A stretch of DNA of 64,000 nt from Pelosinus baikalensis (GCF_020819555.1 NZ_JAJHJB010000006.1:62001-126000); one strand, 5' to 3'; numbered from the stretch's first letter, positions 53,317 through 63,569 are shown. The notes: generated from the letters alone by a model not told the origin. Program-made: numbers and translations.

Positions 53317-53523
53317 ATGATATATCCATCATTAGATGTATTAGTTACTAAAGTTGATAGTAAATACACTTTAGTAGTACTTGCGGCAAAACGGGCTCGT
53401 GAGATTATGGATGGGGCGACTTCTTTAGTTGAGAGTAAATCCAATAAACAGGTGACGATTGCTTTAGAAGAAGTTGCGCAAGATAAAATTTCCTATGAAC
53501 GGACCAAAAGTGGTATAAAATAG
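53317..53523 (+). CDS. rpoZ: DNA-directed RNA polymerase subunit omega
   Basis: A 68-residue RNA polymerase assembly subunit with YTLVVLAAKRAREIMDGA and NKQVTIALEEVAQDKISYE, the omega core. AGGGGG precedes the ATG. It lies between gmk and coaBC in the usual order. Confidence 0.95.
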   Translation: MIYPSLDVLVTKVDSKYTLVVLAAKRAREIMDGATSLVESKSNKQVTIALEEVAQDKISYERTKSGIK

Positions 53524-53532
53524 GAGGTTTCC

Positions 53533-54729
53533 ATGTTGAAAGGAAAAAATATTGTAGTTGGTGTTGCTGGCGGCATCGCTGCTTATAAAATAGTAGACCT
53601 TGTAAGTCAATTAAAAAAGCAAGGTGCAAATATATATGTTATCATGACTCAGTCAGCGGCTAACTTTGTTACGCCGTTGACTTTTCGTGAAATAAGTGGA
53701 CAGCCAGTTGTTGTTGATATGTGGGCTGAAACTACCAATTGGAATGTTGAGCACATTGCCTTAGCAAGTAGAGCAGATTTATTCATATTAGCGCCTGCCA
53801 CAGGCAATATGATTGGTAAAATAGCAAATGGTATTGCCGATGATATGTTAACAACTACGGTAATGGCAACAACGGCCCCGGTTTTATTTGTTCCAGCTAT
53901 GAATACCAATATGTATTTAAATCCGATCGTTCAAAAAAATATCAGTAGTTTAACAGAGTTAGGATATCATTTTATGATACCAGAGAGCGGGATGTTAGCA
54001 TGTGGTGTAGAGGGAATAGGACGCTTACCTGATTCTAAAGTGATTTTAGAAAAAGTCCATCAGTTGATAGTTGCCCAAAATGATTTTGCAGGTAAAAAAG
54101 TCTTGATTACGGCTGGTGGTACGAAAGAAGCGATTGATCCTGTAAGATATATTGGCAATCGCTCTAGCGGGAAGATGGGATATGCTTTAGCAAGTGCTGC
54201 TGCTGCAAGAGGAGCAACTGTTACGTTAATATCAGGACCTACCAATTTAAAAGTTGCCTGCGGAATTAAAGTCGAATATGTAGAAGCCGCATCAGATATG
54301 AGGACTGCTGTATTGGCGCATTATAATGAGAGTGACATTGTAATCAAAGCTGCTGCTGTAGCCGATTATCGTCCACAAAGTACTGCAGAACACAAAATTA
54401 AGAAGACTGGCGATACATTACAGCTTGTGTTAGAAAGAAACCCTGATATATTATTAGAACTTGGTCAGTTGAAAAAACAGCAGATGCTAATTGGCTTTGC
54501 TGCGGAAACTCAGCAGCTGGTTCTCCATGCTCAAGAGAAACTAGCAAAAAAAAATCTGGATATGATTATTGCTAATGATGTATCTGTTCCAGGCGTTGGG
54601 TTTAATGCAGATCACAATATAGCGAAGGTGTTATACCGTGATGGGCGGATTGAAGAGTTATCCAAAATGTCCAAAGAACACATGGCAAACATTATTTTGG
54701 ATAAAATTCTCGCAGAATGTCGAAAATAG
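53533..54729 (+). CDS. coaBC: Bifunctional phosphopantothenoylcysteine decarboxylase/phosphopantothenate--cysteine ligase CoaBC
   Basis: Makes 4'-phosphopantetheine for coenzyme A. The N-terminal flavoprotein decarboxylase domain (about 1-180) has VAGGIAAYK and PAMNTNMY. The C-terminal ligase domain (about 185-398) has TAGGTKEAIDPVRYIGNRSS. AGGAGG sits directly after the rpoZ stop and serves ATG 53533. The 398-residue length is normal. Confidence 0.96.
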   Translation: MLKGKNIVVGVAGGIAAYKIVDLVSQLKKQGANIYVIMTQSAANFVTPLTFREISGQPVVVDMWAETTNWNVEHIALASRADLFILAPATGNMIGKIANGIADDMLTTTVMATTAPVLFVPAMNTNMYLNPIVQKNISSLTELGYHFMIPESGMLACGVEGIGRLPDSKVILEKVHQLIVAQNDFAGKKVLITAGGTKEAIDPVRYIGNRSSGKMGYALASAAAARGATVTLISGPTNLKVACGIKVEYVEAASDMRTAVLAHYNESDIVIKAAAVADYRPQSTAEHKIKKTGDTLQLVLERNPDILLELGQLKKQQMLIGFAAETQQLVLHAQEKLAKKNLDMIIANDVSVPGVGFNADHNIAKVLYRDGRIEELSKMSKEHMANIILDKILAECRK

Positions 54730-54746
54730 GTTGATTTTTTTATTAT

Positions 54747-54774
54747 TTTACATTAGTATTTAATTTGATACAAT
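54747..54774 (+). promoter_or_regulatory. Promoter of the metK leader
   Basis: TTTACA at 54747-54752 and TACAAT at 54769-54774, each five of six matches, with a 16-base spacer. It starts transcription just before the SAM riboswitch. Confidence 0.65.
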
Positions 54775-54785
54775 TTTATATGATA

Positions 54786-54918
54786 TGCTCATCAAGAGTT
54801 GGTGGAGGGATTGGCCCAATGAAACCGCGGCAACCATTTGGAATCCAAAACGGTGCCAATTCCTGCGGAATAATCCGCAAGATGGGAGAGTGTAACACCC
54901 TCCCTATGGGTGTTTTTT
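54786..54918 (+). promoter_or_regulatory. SAM-I (S-box) riboswitch with terminator upstream of metK
   Basis: The S-box core is clear: CTCATCAAGAG, GGTGGAGGGATTGGCCC, ATGAAACCGCGGCAACC, GGTGCCAATTCCTGC and GATGGGAG, with CTCATC and GATGGG closing P1. A terminator follows: AACACCC (54894-54900) pairs with GGGTGTT (54908-54914), then T. High SAM should end transcription before metK. Confidence 0.96.
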
Positions 54919-54948
54919 ATTGTTTATTAATAAATGGGGGTATGATTT

Positions 54949-56139
54949 GTGAAAAAAAAGAGAGTTTTATTTACATCAGAATCAGTTACTGAAGGCCATC
55001 CAGATAAAATAGCAGATCAAATTTCAGATAGTGTATTAGATGCAATCATGGCAAAAGATCCAATGGGACGTGTAGCTTGTGAAACTCTTATTACGACAGG
55101 GCAAGTACATGTAGTTGGTGAAATCACTACAAGTTGTTATGTGGATATCCCAAAAATTGTACGTGACACGGTGAAAGAAATTGGTTATACACGTGCAAAA
55201 TATGGTTTTGATGGAGATACATGCGGTGTGCTGGTTTCCATTGGAGAACAATCAGCTGATATTGCTTTAGGCGTTGATAAGTCTTTAGAGGCCAAACGAG
55301 GTCAAATGGACGAAATTGAATCCATTGGGGCTGGTGACCAAGGAATGATGTTTGGTTATGCTACCAATGAAACTCCTGAATACATGCCATTAACAATCGC
55401 TCTAGCTCATAAATTGGCTCGTCGTTTAGCAGAGGTGCGCAAAAATGAGGAAGTAAGTTATCTGCGTCCTGATGGTAAAACTCAAGTTACAGTAGAATAC
55501 GAAGACGGTAAACCCCTTCGCGTTGATACCATTGTTATATCGACTCAGCATGGCCCTGAAGTTGAACTGGCAACCATTGAAAAAGATCTGATTGAGAAAG
55601 TAATTGCTCCTATTGTTCCAGCAGAATTATTAGATGAGAAAACCAAATACTATATCAATCCGACAGGTCGTTTTGTAATCGGTGGACCACAAGGTGATGC
55701 TGGTTTGACTGGTCGAAAAATAATTGTTGATACCTATGGCGGAATGGCTCGTCATGGTGGTGGTGCTTTCTCTGGTAAAGATTGTACCAAAGTTGACCGC
55801 TCTGCAGCTTATGCTGCACGTTACGTAGCTAAGAATGTTGTTGCAGCAGGATTGGCAGATAAATGTGAAATTCAGCTAGCCTATGCTATTGGTATGGCTC
55901 ATCCAGTATCGATTATGGTAGAAACTTTTGGGACTGCTAAGGTGGATGAAGATGTAATTGCTGAGCTTATTAAAAAGCATTTCGATTTGCGTCCGGCTGG
56001 TATTATTAAAGCGTTAGATTTACGTCGCCCTATCTACCGCCAAACAGCGGCTTATGGGCATTTTGGTCGTACGGATGTGGATTTACCATGGGAAAGGACC
56101 GATAAAGCAGAAACGCTTCGTAAAGAGGCTAATCTATAA
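54949..56139 (+). CDS. metK: S-adenosylmethionine synthase
   Basis: Makes SAM from methionine and ATP. The 396-residue protein has TEGHPDKIADQISD near the N-terminus, GAGDQGMMFGYA (ATP-binding), GGPQGDAGLTGRKIIVDTYGG and GGGAFSGKDCTKVDRS. The start is GTG 54949. The SAM-I riboswitch upstream makes its product the regulator. Confidence 0.98.
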   Translation: MKKKRVLFTSESVTEGHPDKIADQISDSVLDAIMAKDPMGRVACETLITTGQVHVVGEITTSCYVDIPKIVRDTVKEIGYTRAKYGFDGDTCGVLVSIGEQSADIALGVDKSLEAKRGQMDEIESIGAGDQGMMFGYATNETPEYMPLTIALAHKLARRLAEVRKNEEVSYLRPDGKTQVTVEYEDGKPLRVDTIVISTQHGPEVELATIEKDLIEKVIAPIVPAELLDEKTKYYINPTGRFVIGGPQGDAGLTGRKIIVDTYGGMARHGGGAFSGKDCTKVDRSAAYAARYVAKNVVAAGLADKCEIQLAYAIGMAHPVSIMVETFGTAKVDEDVIAELIKKHFDLRPAGIIKALDLRRPIYRQTAAYGHFGRTDVDLPWERTDKAETLRKEANL

Positions 56140-56204
56140 TTGGGACGTTAGCTGTTTTAGCAGGATTTTTCTGAATTTCATGGGAATTGTATATGCTATA
56201 GCCA

Positions 56205-56238
56205 AAAAAGAGGGAACAATGAGCTTCCCTCTTTTTAA
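56205..56238 (+). terminator. Rho-independent terminator after metK
   Basis: AAAAAGAGGGAA at 56205-56216 pairs with TTCCCTCTTTTT at 56225-56236 over an 8-base loop. Confidence 0.92.
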
Positions 56239-56366
56239 TTTTATGATAATTATGAAGGTAAAAATCAGTTATATGCTACAAAATCGTGTTAAGATATAAA
56301 TAGGCAAGCTGAATCCTCTAAAAGGAATACCTTTAAAAGACTATTTAATAGCGAATGGTGGTAAAT

Positions 56367-58799
56367 ATGCAACGTATTGCTCAAGTTTTAATAAACATTA
56401 CAACTAAAAATATTAATAAAGCTTTTTCTTATAGCATTCCTGAACATTTGGATTATGTTGATGCAGGATGGCGTGTTTTAGTACCTTTTGGTAATCGTAA
56501 ATTAGAAGGTTTTATTATTGATATTATAATAGAGGAAGACTCGAATAGTATTGAGTTAAAGTCAATTATCGATATATTAGATAATGACAAATGGTTTGAT
56601 GAGCATATGATGCATACAGCTAGATGGATTAGTGAATATTATCTTTGTAATTTAGTAGATGCCATGCGTTTATTTATTCCAGGAAAATCGGGTGTGAAAA
56701 GTGTTGTTGCTTATTCTATCGAGATGGAAGTGGACACAGAAACAACACTAGTTGCCTTATCTGCTAAATATCCAGAATATAGCCAAGTACTGTCATATAT
56801 AGAGATGCACAGCCCTATTCTTTCCGTTAAGCTGGAAAAGAAATTTGGCCCAAGCGTTTTAAAAGCGATAAGATACTTAGTGAGGAATAAGATCATAGTC
56901 GCTGAATCAATTGCCAAAAAAATGGGTACACACCGTTATAAAACGGTAATGAGTTTACTAATGGATGCCGAAGCAACTCGAGAGCAAATTAACAAGTTGG
57001 CAAAAAAGCCAGCACAATGCCGTTTGCTGCAATACTTGATAGATCACGGGCAATTGGCATCTGATGAATTGAAAAAGAGTAATACCAGCCATGACACTGT
57101 AAAAAAATTAGTACAGGACGGTCTTATAAAACTTGAAAAAGTTCAAGTGGTACGTGATAGTTATGCGGATATATGTAAAGTAAGGAATAATATATCATTA
57201 ACAGTAGAGCAGCAGCAAGCATTAGAAAAAATTATGCCAAAGATGGAAGCAAAGGAGTTTCAATCGTTTTTACTGCATGGTATTACTGGCAGTGGAAAGA
57301 CACAGGTGTATATTGAAGCGGTAGCGGCTGCGCGTCAAAAGAATCGCCAAGCCATTGTTCTTGTTCCTGAGATTGCTCTTACTAGCCAAATTGTCTCAAG
57401 ATTTAAAGCTAGATTTGGTGATGATGTTGTTGTAATGCATAGTAAATTGTCTACTGGCGAACGTTATGATGCTTGGCAGCGACTTCGAGGCAAGCAAGCT
57501 GGTATTGTAATTGGTGCACGTTCTGCCATTTTTGCGCCCTTGCCAGATCTCGGTATTATTATTATGGATGAAGAACATGAATTTACGTACAAACAAGAAG
57601 AAACACCTCGTTATCATACAAGACAAGTCGCTATTACAAGAGCGACTTTGTCTGGAGCGGTGGTCATTATGGGCAGCGCTACGCCAGCAATTGAGACTTA
57701 TTTTCAGACTCAAATGAGTCAACATACCTTGTTGCTTATGTCAAAGCGCATTGCTAATGCAAATTTGCCTGCAGTCACTATCGTTGATATGCGGGAAGAA
57801 TTGCGTAAGAAGAGACGAAGTGTCATATCACTTCCCTTACAAGAACTGCTGCAAGAGACTATAAGTCGTGGAGAACAAGCTATTATTTTACTGAATCGTC
57901 GTGGTTATGCTACCTTCGTCATGTGTCGGGAATGTGGACATATTGTACGTTGTAAGCATTGCGATATTTCTCTTGTGTATCATTCTGTAGGGAAGAAGCT
58001 GAAGTGTCACTATTGTCAGTGTATTGAAACGGTTCCGGATATTTGCCCTGAATGTAATAGCCGCTATATTCGGTTTTTTGGAACCGGCACACAAAAGCTA
58101 CAAGAGGAAATAGTAACATTGTTTCCCCATATTCGTGTAGTGCGAATGGATCAGGATACAACAGGTGGAAGAATGGCCTATGATCGTATTTTAGAGGCAT
58201 TTGCTAAAGGAGAATATGATCTTTTACTGGGGACACAGATGGTGGCTAAAGGGCATGACGTGAAAAACGTGACGGCCGTTGGCATTATAGCAGCTGATAG
58301 TATCTTAAATTTACCGGATTTTAGAGCAGCGGAGCGTGTATATGCGTTGCTAACTCAGGCAGCAGGTCGTGCAGGTCGCGGTGATAAAGCAGGAAAAGTC
58401 GTAGTACAGACGTATAATCCTGAACACTATGCAGTACAGGCAGGAGCTAATCAGGATTATCAAAGTTTTTATGAAGCTGAGATTGTGTATCGTAAAGCGC
58501 TTTGTTATCCACCTTATGGACAAATCATAAAATTAACTGTTCAGGCTAAAGAAGAAAGTATGGCTCGCAGCCAGGCTGATCAAATAATCAAAGAATTGCG
58601 AAGTTTAATGGCGGAAAGTAAGACTGTAGAAATAATAGGGCCGTTTCCCGCTCCGATTGCTAAAGTCAATGATATATTTCGTATGAACATTATTATAAAA
58701 GCAAAGGATCTCACTAGTGTGAGGACTCACATAACATCTATGGGATTAACCATACGTCCAGATGTTATGATTGATGTGGAACCTGTTAGTATCATGTAG
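56367..58799 (+). CDS. priA: Primosomal protein N' (replication restart helicase PriA)
   Basis: DNA helicase that reloads the replisome at stalled forks. The roughly 810-residue protein has an N-terminal 3'-DNA-binding domain (AFSYSIPEHL; RVLVPFGNRKLEGFI), Walker A GITGSGKTQVY, Walker B DEEH, and a cysteine-rich zinc region (CRECGHIVRCKHCD; CHYCQC; CPEC). VGIIAADSILNLPDFRAAER and QAAGRAGRG follow. ATG 56355 is also in frame; ATG 56367 is preferred as it follows GGTGG. Def and fmt follow, as in B. subtilis. Confidence 0.94.
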   Translation: MQRIAQVLINITTKNINKAFSYSIPEHLDYVDAGWRVLVPFGNRKLEGFIIDIIIEEDSNSIELKSIIDILDNDKWFDEHMMHTARWISEYYLCNLVDAMRLFIPGKSGVKSVVAYSIEMEVDTETTLVALSAKYPEYSQVLSYIEMHSPILSVKLEKKFGPSVLKAIRYLVRNKIIVAESIAKKMGTHRYKTVMSLLMDAEATREQINKLAKKPAQCRLLQYLIDHGQLASDELKKSNTSHDTVKKLVQDGLIKLEKVQVVRDSYADICKVRNNISLTVEQQQALEKIMPKMEAKEFQSFLLHGITGSGKTQVYIEAVAAARQKNRQAIVLVPEIALTSQIVSRFKARFGDDVVVMHSKLSTGERYDAWQRLRGKQAGIVIGARSAIFAPLPDLGIIIMDEEHEFTYKQEETPRYHTRQVAITRATLSGAVVIMGSATPAIETYFQTQMSQHTLLLMSKRIANANLPAVTIVDMREELRKKRRSVISLPLQELLQETISRGEQAIILLNRRGYATFVMCRECGHIVRCKHCDISLVYHSVGKKLKCHYCQCIETVPDICPECNSRYIRFFGTGTQKLQEEIVTLFPHIRVVRMDQDTTGGRMAYDRILEAFAKGEYDLLLGTQMVAKGHDVKNVTAVGIIAADSILNLPDFRAAERVYALLTQAAGRAGRGDKAGKVVVQTYNPEHYAVQAGANQDYQSFYEAEIVYRKALCYPPYGQIIKLTVQAKEESMARSQADQIIKELRSLMAESKTVEIIGPFPAPIAKVNDIFRMNIIIKAKDLTSVRTHITSMGLTIRPDVMIDVEPVSIM

Positions 58800-58891
58800 A
58801 ATAATTTGTTTAGTATAGGCGTGGATTTTTGTATAGTTCTATGATAAAATTTGTGCAGGATTTATCCAAGGTAGGAGGGTATTATAACTGT

Positions 58892-59335
58892 ATGGAAATT
58901 AGAAAAGCTGGTGACAAAGTATTAAAAGAAATAGCTGAGCCTGTAGCTCGCGTTGATAGAAAAATAAGGAAACTTATTGATGATATGGCTCAAACTATGT
59001 ATAATGCTGATGGAGTTGGATTAGCAGCTCCGCAGGTTGGCGTATCTCTTAGGGTGATTGTTTTGGATGTGGATGACGAGCTGATCGAATTAATAAATCC
59101 AATTATTATAAAAAGTGAAGGCTGTGAATTAGGTAATGAAGGATGTTTAAGTGTCCCTGGGGTTTTTGGTGAAGTTGAGAGGTTTTCTGAAGTTACCGTT
59201 ACAGGATTAAATCGTTTTGGTAAAAATATAACTATTACAGGGACTGGTTTGTTAGCTAGAGCCCTGCAGCATGAAATTGATCATTTGGATGGCATATTAT
59301 TTATTGAAAAAGCAAAAACCATTCATAAGGGGTAA
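58892..59335 (+). CDS. def: Peptide deformylase
   Basis: Metalloenzyme removing the formyl group from nascent proteins. The 147-residue protein has motif 1 GVGLAAPQVG, motif 2 EGCLSVPG (metal Cys) and motif 3 HEIDHLDG (two metal His and the catalytic Glu). The frame is open from 58829, but GGAGGG at 58874-58879 and family alignment place the start at ATG 58892 (MEIRKAGD), with a rather long 12-base spacing. Confidence 0.95.
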   Translation: MEIRKAGDKVLKEIAEPVARVDRKIRKLIDDMAQTMYNADGVGLAAPQVGVSLRVIVLDVDDELIELINPIIIKSEGCELGNEGCLSVPGVFGEVERFSEVTVTGLNRFGKNITITGTGLLARALQHEIDHLDGILFIEKAKTIHKG

Positions 59336-59340
59336 TTGAT

Positions 59341-60282
59341 ATGTCAAAATTAAGAGTCGTATTTATGGGGACGCCAGATTTTGCTGTTCCTTGTTTAGAT
59401 GCATTAGTTAAAGAAGAATATAATGTTGTTGCAGTGGTAACTCAGCCTGATCGACCTAAAGGGCGAGGACAAAAACTGGCAGAGTCCCCAGTAAAGCAGG
59501 CTGCAATTTCTTATAAATTACCTGTATTGCAACCTAATAAAGTAAAAGACCCTGCATTTCAAGATGTATTGTTCTCTTTAAAACCTGATATTATTGTTGT
59601 TGTTGCTTTTGGACAGTTATTGCCCAAAACGCTATTAGATTTACCTCCTTTGGGTTGTATAAATGTGCACGCATCTTTATTACCTTTATATCGGGGAGCT
59701 GCACCCATCCATTGGTCAATTATTAAAGGTGATAAAGTAACTGGTGTCACCACAATGTTTATGGATATTGGCATGGATACAGGGGACATGATATTAAAGG
59801 AGAAGGTATCCATTTCTGAAATGGATACTACTGGCGATATCCATGATAAGTTAAAAAATATTGGTGCAAAGGTGCTTAGTGAGACGATGAAATTAATTGT
59901 GGATAAGAAAGCTCCACGTATTGCACAAAATAATGAAGAGGCTACCTATGCTTCTATGTTGACAAGGGAATTAGAACGTATCAATTGGCAAGAACCGGCA
60001 GCTGCCATTCATAATTTGGTTAGAGGTCTTAATCCCTGGCCTGGCGCTTATTGTTTCTATCAAGATAAAAACTTAAAAATCTGGCAAACTAGGATTTATC
60101 CAACAGATGATATAGTAGCTCAGTCAGGGAGAATCGCTAAGATTACTGCAGAAGGTTTTGTAGTAGAAACAAGGCAGGGCTTGCTGGAAATTTTAGAAGT
60201 TCAGCCTGCCAGTAAGCGTCGTATGAGGGCAATTGATTTTATATGTGGTTATGGGTTAAGTGTTGGCGATATCTTAGAATAG
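59341..60282 (+). CDS. fmt: Methionyl-tRNA formyltransferase
   Basis: Formylates initiator Met-tRNA with 10-formyl-THF. The 313-residue protein shows FMGTPDFAVPCL, the folate-site segment INVHASLLPLYRGAAPI and TTMFMDIGMDTGDMIL in the N-terminal domain, plus a C-terminal tRNA-binding domain (about 205-313). It begins five bases after the def stop; the pair is functionally linked. Confidence 0.97.
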   Translation: MSKLRVVFMGTPDFAVPCLDALVKEEYNVVAVVTQPDRPKGRGQKLAESPVKQAAISYKLPVLQPNKVKDPAFQDVLFSLKPDIIVVVAFGQLLPKTLLDLPPLGCINVHASLLPLYRGAAPIHWSIIKGDKVTGVTTMFMDIGMDTGDMILKEKVSISEMDTTGDIHDKLKNIGAKVLSETMKLIVDKKAPRIAQNNEEATYASMLTRELERINWQEPAAAIHNLVRGLNPWPGAYCFYQDKNLKIWQTRIYPTDDIVAQSGRIAKITAEGFVVETRQGLLEILEVQPASKRRMRAIDFICGYGLSVGDILE

Positions 60283-60295
60283 AAGGTGAATTTTC

Positions 60296-61063
60296 ATGAT
60301 AGAGGTGATGGCTCGTCCCAAGAAACGCTTGTTTTTGGCACTTATATTAGCTAGTTTGTTAGTGGCTACTCTTTCTACTTATGGATTGTGGATGGTAAGC
60401 TTCCCAGGATTAGCAAATATCAGCACTCACTTGCCGATTATTCTTGGCGTTTTCTTGGCATTATTTATCTTGGCTATTGGAATTGGAGTTGGTGGAATCA
60501 TTCTAGCTATTTTAGGTTTTTCTACTCTAGCTTTATTCCAAGGACCTGCTTGGTCTGCTATTAATTTATTATTTCCCCTTGCCATTCGAATTGGTAAAAT
60601 CTTTGATGTGGAAAAGGAAAGAGTCGAACGTTCCTTTATTGAAGTTAGTAATTACTTAATACAGCAAAAAAGAATTAAAGTTGCACCTGAGAAACTCTTA
60701 ATTCTTACACCACATTGTATTCAAAAAGAGATGTGTCAGTATAAAGTGACTCACGATATTAGTAATTGTCGAAAATGTGGTGCTTGTCAGGTAGGAGATT
60801 TACTGACGATTTCAGAAAAATTTGGGGTACATGTAGCAATTTCTAATGGAGGGACATTAGCTCGTAAGGTGGTAAAAACCTTGCGTCCCCATGCCATTCT
60901 AGCCATTGCTTGTGAACGAGATTTGACAAGTGGTATTCAAGATGTGTTTCCGATTCCCGTTATTGGTGTTTTGAATGAAAGGCCAAATGGACCATGTTGT
61001 AATACGCGAATTGATATTAAACGAGTTGAGAAAGCGGTACAAGATTTTATTCTTAAAAAATAA
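60296..61063 (+). CDS. DUF116 family membrane protein
   Basis: A 255-residue protein with two or three N-terminal membrane segments (about 11-33, 44-66, 68-95). A cysteine-rich DUF116 domain follows: TPHCIQKEMCQYK, CRKCGACQVGD, AIACERDLTSG and GPCCNTRID. The cysteines suggest an Fe-S or zinc site at the membrane. The function is unknown. It lies between fmt and rsmB in many Firmicutes. AAGGTGA at 60283-60289 serves ATG 60296. Confidence 0.88.
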   Translation: MIEVMARPKKRLFLALILASLLVATLSTYGLWMVSFPGLANISTHLPIILGVFLALFILAIGIGVGGIILAILGFSTLALFQGPAWSAINLLFPLAIRIGKIFDVEKERVERSFIEVSNYLIQQKRIKVAPEKLLILTPHCIQKEMCQYKVTHDISNCRKCGACQVGDLLTISEKFGVHVAISNGGTLARKVVKTLRPHAILAIACERDLTSGIQDVFPIPVIGVLNERPNGPCCNTRIDIKRVEKAVQDFILKK

Positions 61064-61082
61064 AGGTAGTAAAGGTGAACAA

Positions 61083-62414
61083 ATGGATGCACGTGAAATT
61101 GCTCTTAAAATTATCAATGATGTGACAAGTAATCATGCTTATGCAAACATAGCCTTAGTGAGAGAGCTCAATCGTCACAAGATTTCTGATCAAGACCGTC
61201 GATTTATTACAGAATTAGTATATGGTACGATTAAGGCCGGTGAAACCTTGGATTGGATTATTGGTCACTATGTAACTAGGTCGTTAAATAAAGTTGCGCC
61301 AGTTATTTTGAATATTTTGCGTATGGGAATGTATCAGATCTTCTTCTTGTCCAAAGTTCCTGTATCCGCAGCTTGCAATCAAGCAGTAGAATTAACAAAA
61401 AAATATGGACATACTGGTACTGTGAAATTTGTAAATGCGGTGTTAAGAAACGCTGGTCGGGGACCTGAAAAAGTAATTTATCCCGACAGAGAAAAGAATA
61501 TTGTCAAATTCTTAGCCTTAAAATATTTTCATCCCCAATGGATGGTGGCTCGATGGGTGAAACGTTTAGGCGCTGATGCTGCTGAAGAGTTGTGCCAGAT
61601 TAATAATGTGACTCCAGCTCTTTCATTACGTACCAATACGTTGAAGAATACCAGAGAAGAACTGTTAGATATTTTAAATCTAGAAGGTGTAAGTGCGGAA
61701 GCATCGGTATGGACTCCAGAAGGAATTGTATGTCATAGTTATCCAGCGCTTAGTACATTAAAATCGTTACGTGATGGATTATTTCAAATACAAGATGAAA
61801 GCTCTATGTTAGTTGCTCACGTTCTGGCTCCTAAGCCAGGCGAGTTTATTATTGATGCTTGTGGCGCACCTGGAGGTAAAAGTACCCATATCGCAACGTT
61901 AATGGAAAATAAGGGGCGGGTTTTGTCAACGGATATTTATGAACATAAATTAGCTCTAACCCAGGAGAACGCTCAGCGATTAGGTCTGACAATTATTGAT
62001 GTGCAGAGTCTGGATGCGACAACCTTAGGCGATAACTATGCAAGACAAGCGGATAAAGTATTAGTGGATGCACCTTGTTCTGGATTAGGAGTCTTACGGC
62101 GAAAAGCTGATTCTCGCTGGAGAAAGACCGAGGATATGTTTAAGGAATTACCGATATTACAAATGGCTATTTTAAAAAGTGCTGCGGAATGCGTAAAATT
62201 GGGTGGCACCTTAGTATATAGTACTTGTACAACTGAGCCGGAAGAAAACCAAGATGTTGTTAACAATTTTTTGAAGGGAAATCCGGATTTTGCCTTGCAG
62301 CATGCCGGGGAAATGTTTCCAGTTACAGAAAATAAGGCTGAGATGGTGCAGTTATGGCCACATATTGATCATGTAGATGGATTTTTCATTTCTCGTTTAG
62401 TGCGAGTGAAATAG
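61083..62414 (+). CDS. rsmB: 16S rRNA (cytosine(967)-C(5))-methyltransferase RsmB
   Basis: A 443-residue enzyme with an N-terminal NusB-like RNA-binding domain (about 1-130) and a SAM methyltransferase domain. Seen are IDACGAPGGKSTHIA (SAM loop), VDAPCSGLGVLRRKAD and YSTCTTEPEENQ, the last holding the catalytic cysteine pair with the former. The frame extends upstream to 60975 inside DUF116, but AAAGGTGA and MDAREIALKI mark ATG 61083. Confidence 0.95.
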   Translation: MDAREIALKIINDVTSNHAYANIALVRELNRHKISDQDRRFITELVYGTIKAGETLDWIIGHYVTRSLNKVAPVILNILRMGMYQIFFLSKVPVSAACNQAVELTKKYGHTGTVKFVNAVLRNAGRGPEKVIYPDREKNIVKFLALKYFHPQWMVARWVKRLGADAAEELCQINNVTPALSLRTNTLKNTREELLDILNLEGVSAEASVWTPEGIVCHSYPALSTLKSLRDGLFQIQDESSMLVAHVLAPKPGEFIIDACGAPGGKSTHIATLMENKGRVLSTDIYEHKLALTQENAQRLGLTIIDVQSLDATTLGDNYARQADKVLVDAPCSGLGVLRRKADSRWRKTEDMFKELPILQMAILKSAAECVKLGGTLVYSTCTTEPEENQDVVNNFLKGNPDFALQHAGEMFPVTENKAEMVQLWPHIDHVDGFFISRLVRVK

Positions 62415-62424
62415 GTGAACAAAA

Positions 62425-63468
62425 ATGAATATTAATATTTTTGGAATGTTTATAGAGGAGATTGCAGCGGCCATCCAGCCCTATGGTTTGCCTAAATACA
62501 GTGCTGTGCAAATTGCAAAATGGATGTATCAGGATGGGGTTTATGATTTTAAAGATATGACGAATATATCCAAGAAACATAGGACATTATTAACGGAGTA
62601 CTTTGTGATTCATTCTGTAACGGCGCGAGCTGTTGAACAATCTTCAGACGGTAAGACTAGTAAATATTTGTTGGAGTTTCATGATGGCATGGCAGTAGAA
62701 ACTGTTTTAATGCGCCAGTTCTATGGTAATAGTGTGTGTATATCAACTCAGGTTGGATGCGCCATGGGATGTGTATTTTGTGCATCCACTTTAAATGGTG
62801 TTTCAAGGAATTTAACTGGTGGCGAAATGTTGGCGCAAGTTTTATATATTAATAAAGTATTGCAGCAGGAAGGGAGCACTGTGAATACCATTGTTATTAT
62901 GGGATCAGGAGAACCCTTGGCCAATTATGACAATGTTTTAAAATTCATTAAATTATGCCATGCCGAATATAGCCTTCACTTAAGTTATCGAGGCATAACA
63001 TTATCTACATCTGGTTTAGTGCCAGAAATAAACAGATTAGCAGCAGAGGGATTGCCGTTGACGCTGTCTATTTCTCTGCATGCATCGAATAACGAATTAC
63101 GTTCTTTGTTAATGCCAATTAATAATCGCTATTCCCTACCGGAGGTCATGGCTGCAGGCGATTTTTATGCCGAACAAACAGGCAGGCGAGTGACATACGA
63201 GTATATATTAATTGCAGATCTGAATGATAAGATAGAACATGCTAAAGAGTTGGCGATTTTGATGAGGGGACGTCTGGCCAATGTCAATTTGATTCCCGTT
63301 AATCCAGTAATTGAGCGTGGATTATTACGACCTGACAGCAAAACAATTCAACACTTTGAGAAGATTCTTCTTGAAAGAAGAATTAACGTTACAGTTCGTC
63401 GTGAAATGGGAACAGATATACGTGCTGCCTGTGGGCAGCTTCGAAATAAAGTTTTAAATGAAAATTAA
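62425..63468 (+). CDS. rlmN: 23S rRNA (adenine(2503)-C(2))-methyltransferase RlmN
   Basis: Radical SAM enzyme methylating A2503 of 23S rRNA and A37 of some tRNAs. The 347-residue protein has the 4Fe-4S motif CAMGCVFC (Cys112, Cys116, Cys119), MGSGEPLANYDNVLKF, LSISLHASN and a C-terminal DIRAACGQLR holding the catalytic cysteine. It follows rsmB by 10 bases. In B. subtilis the gene after this pair encodes the phosphatase PrpC, which is not seen here. Confidence 0.96.
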   Translation: MNINIFGMFIEEIAAAIQPYGLPKYSAVQIAKWMYQDGVYDFKDMTNISKKHRTLLTEYFVIHSVTARAVEQSSDGKTSKYLLEFHDGMAVETVLMRQFYGNSVCISTQVGCAMGCVFCASTLNGVSRNLTGGEMLAQVLYINKVLQQEGSTVNTIVIMGSGEPLANYDNVLKFIKLCHAEYSLHLSYRGITLSTSGLVPEINRLAAEGLPLTLSISLHASNNELRSLLMPINNRYSLPEVMAAGDFYAEQTGRRVTYEYILIADLNDKIEHAKELAILMRGRLANVNLIPVNPVIERGLLRPDSKTIQHFEKILLERRINVTVRREMGTDIRAACGQLRNKVLNEN

Positions 63469-63569
63469 AAGCTAAGCAAAAATAAATAGTATCTTGACTT
63501 TCTTATAAGCAAAATTAGCATATAATTTTGTTCTAAGGAAATAGTTGAGGTCTATACCTGCCAAATAAG

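Noticed and set aside
54765..54992. 75-codon open frame upstream of metK
   Set aside because: It lies across the SAM-I riboswitch and its terminator; the sequence is explained by RNA structure.
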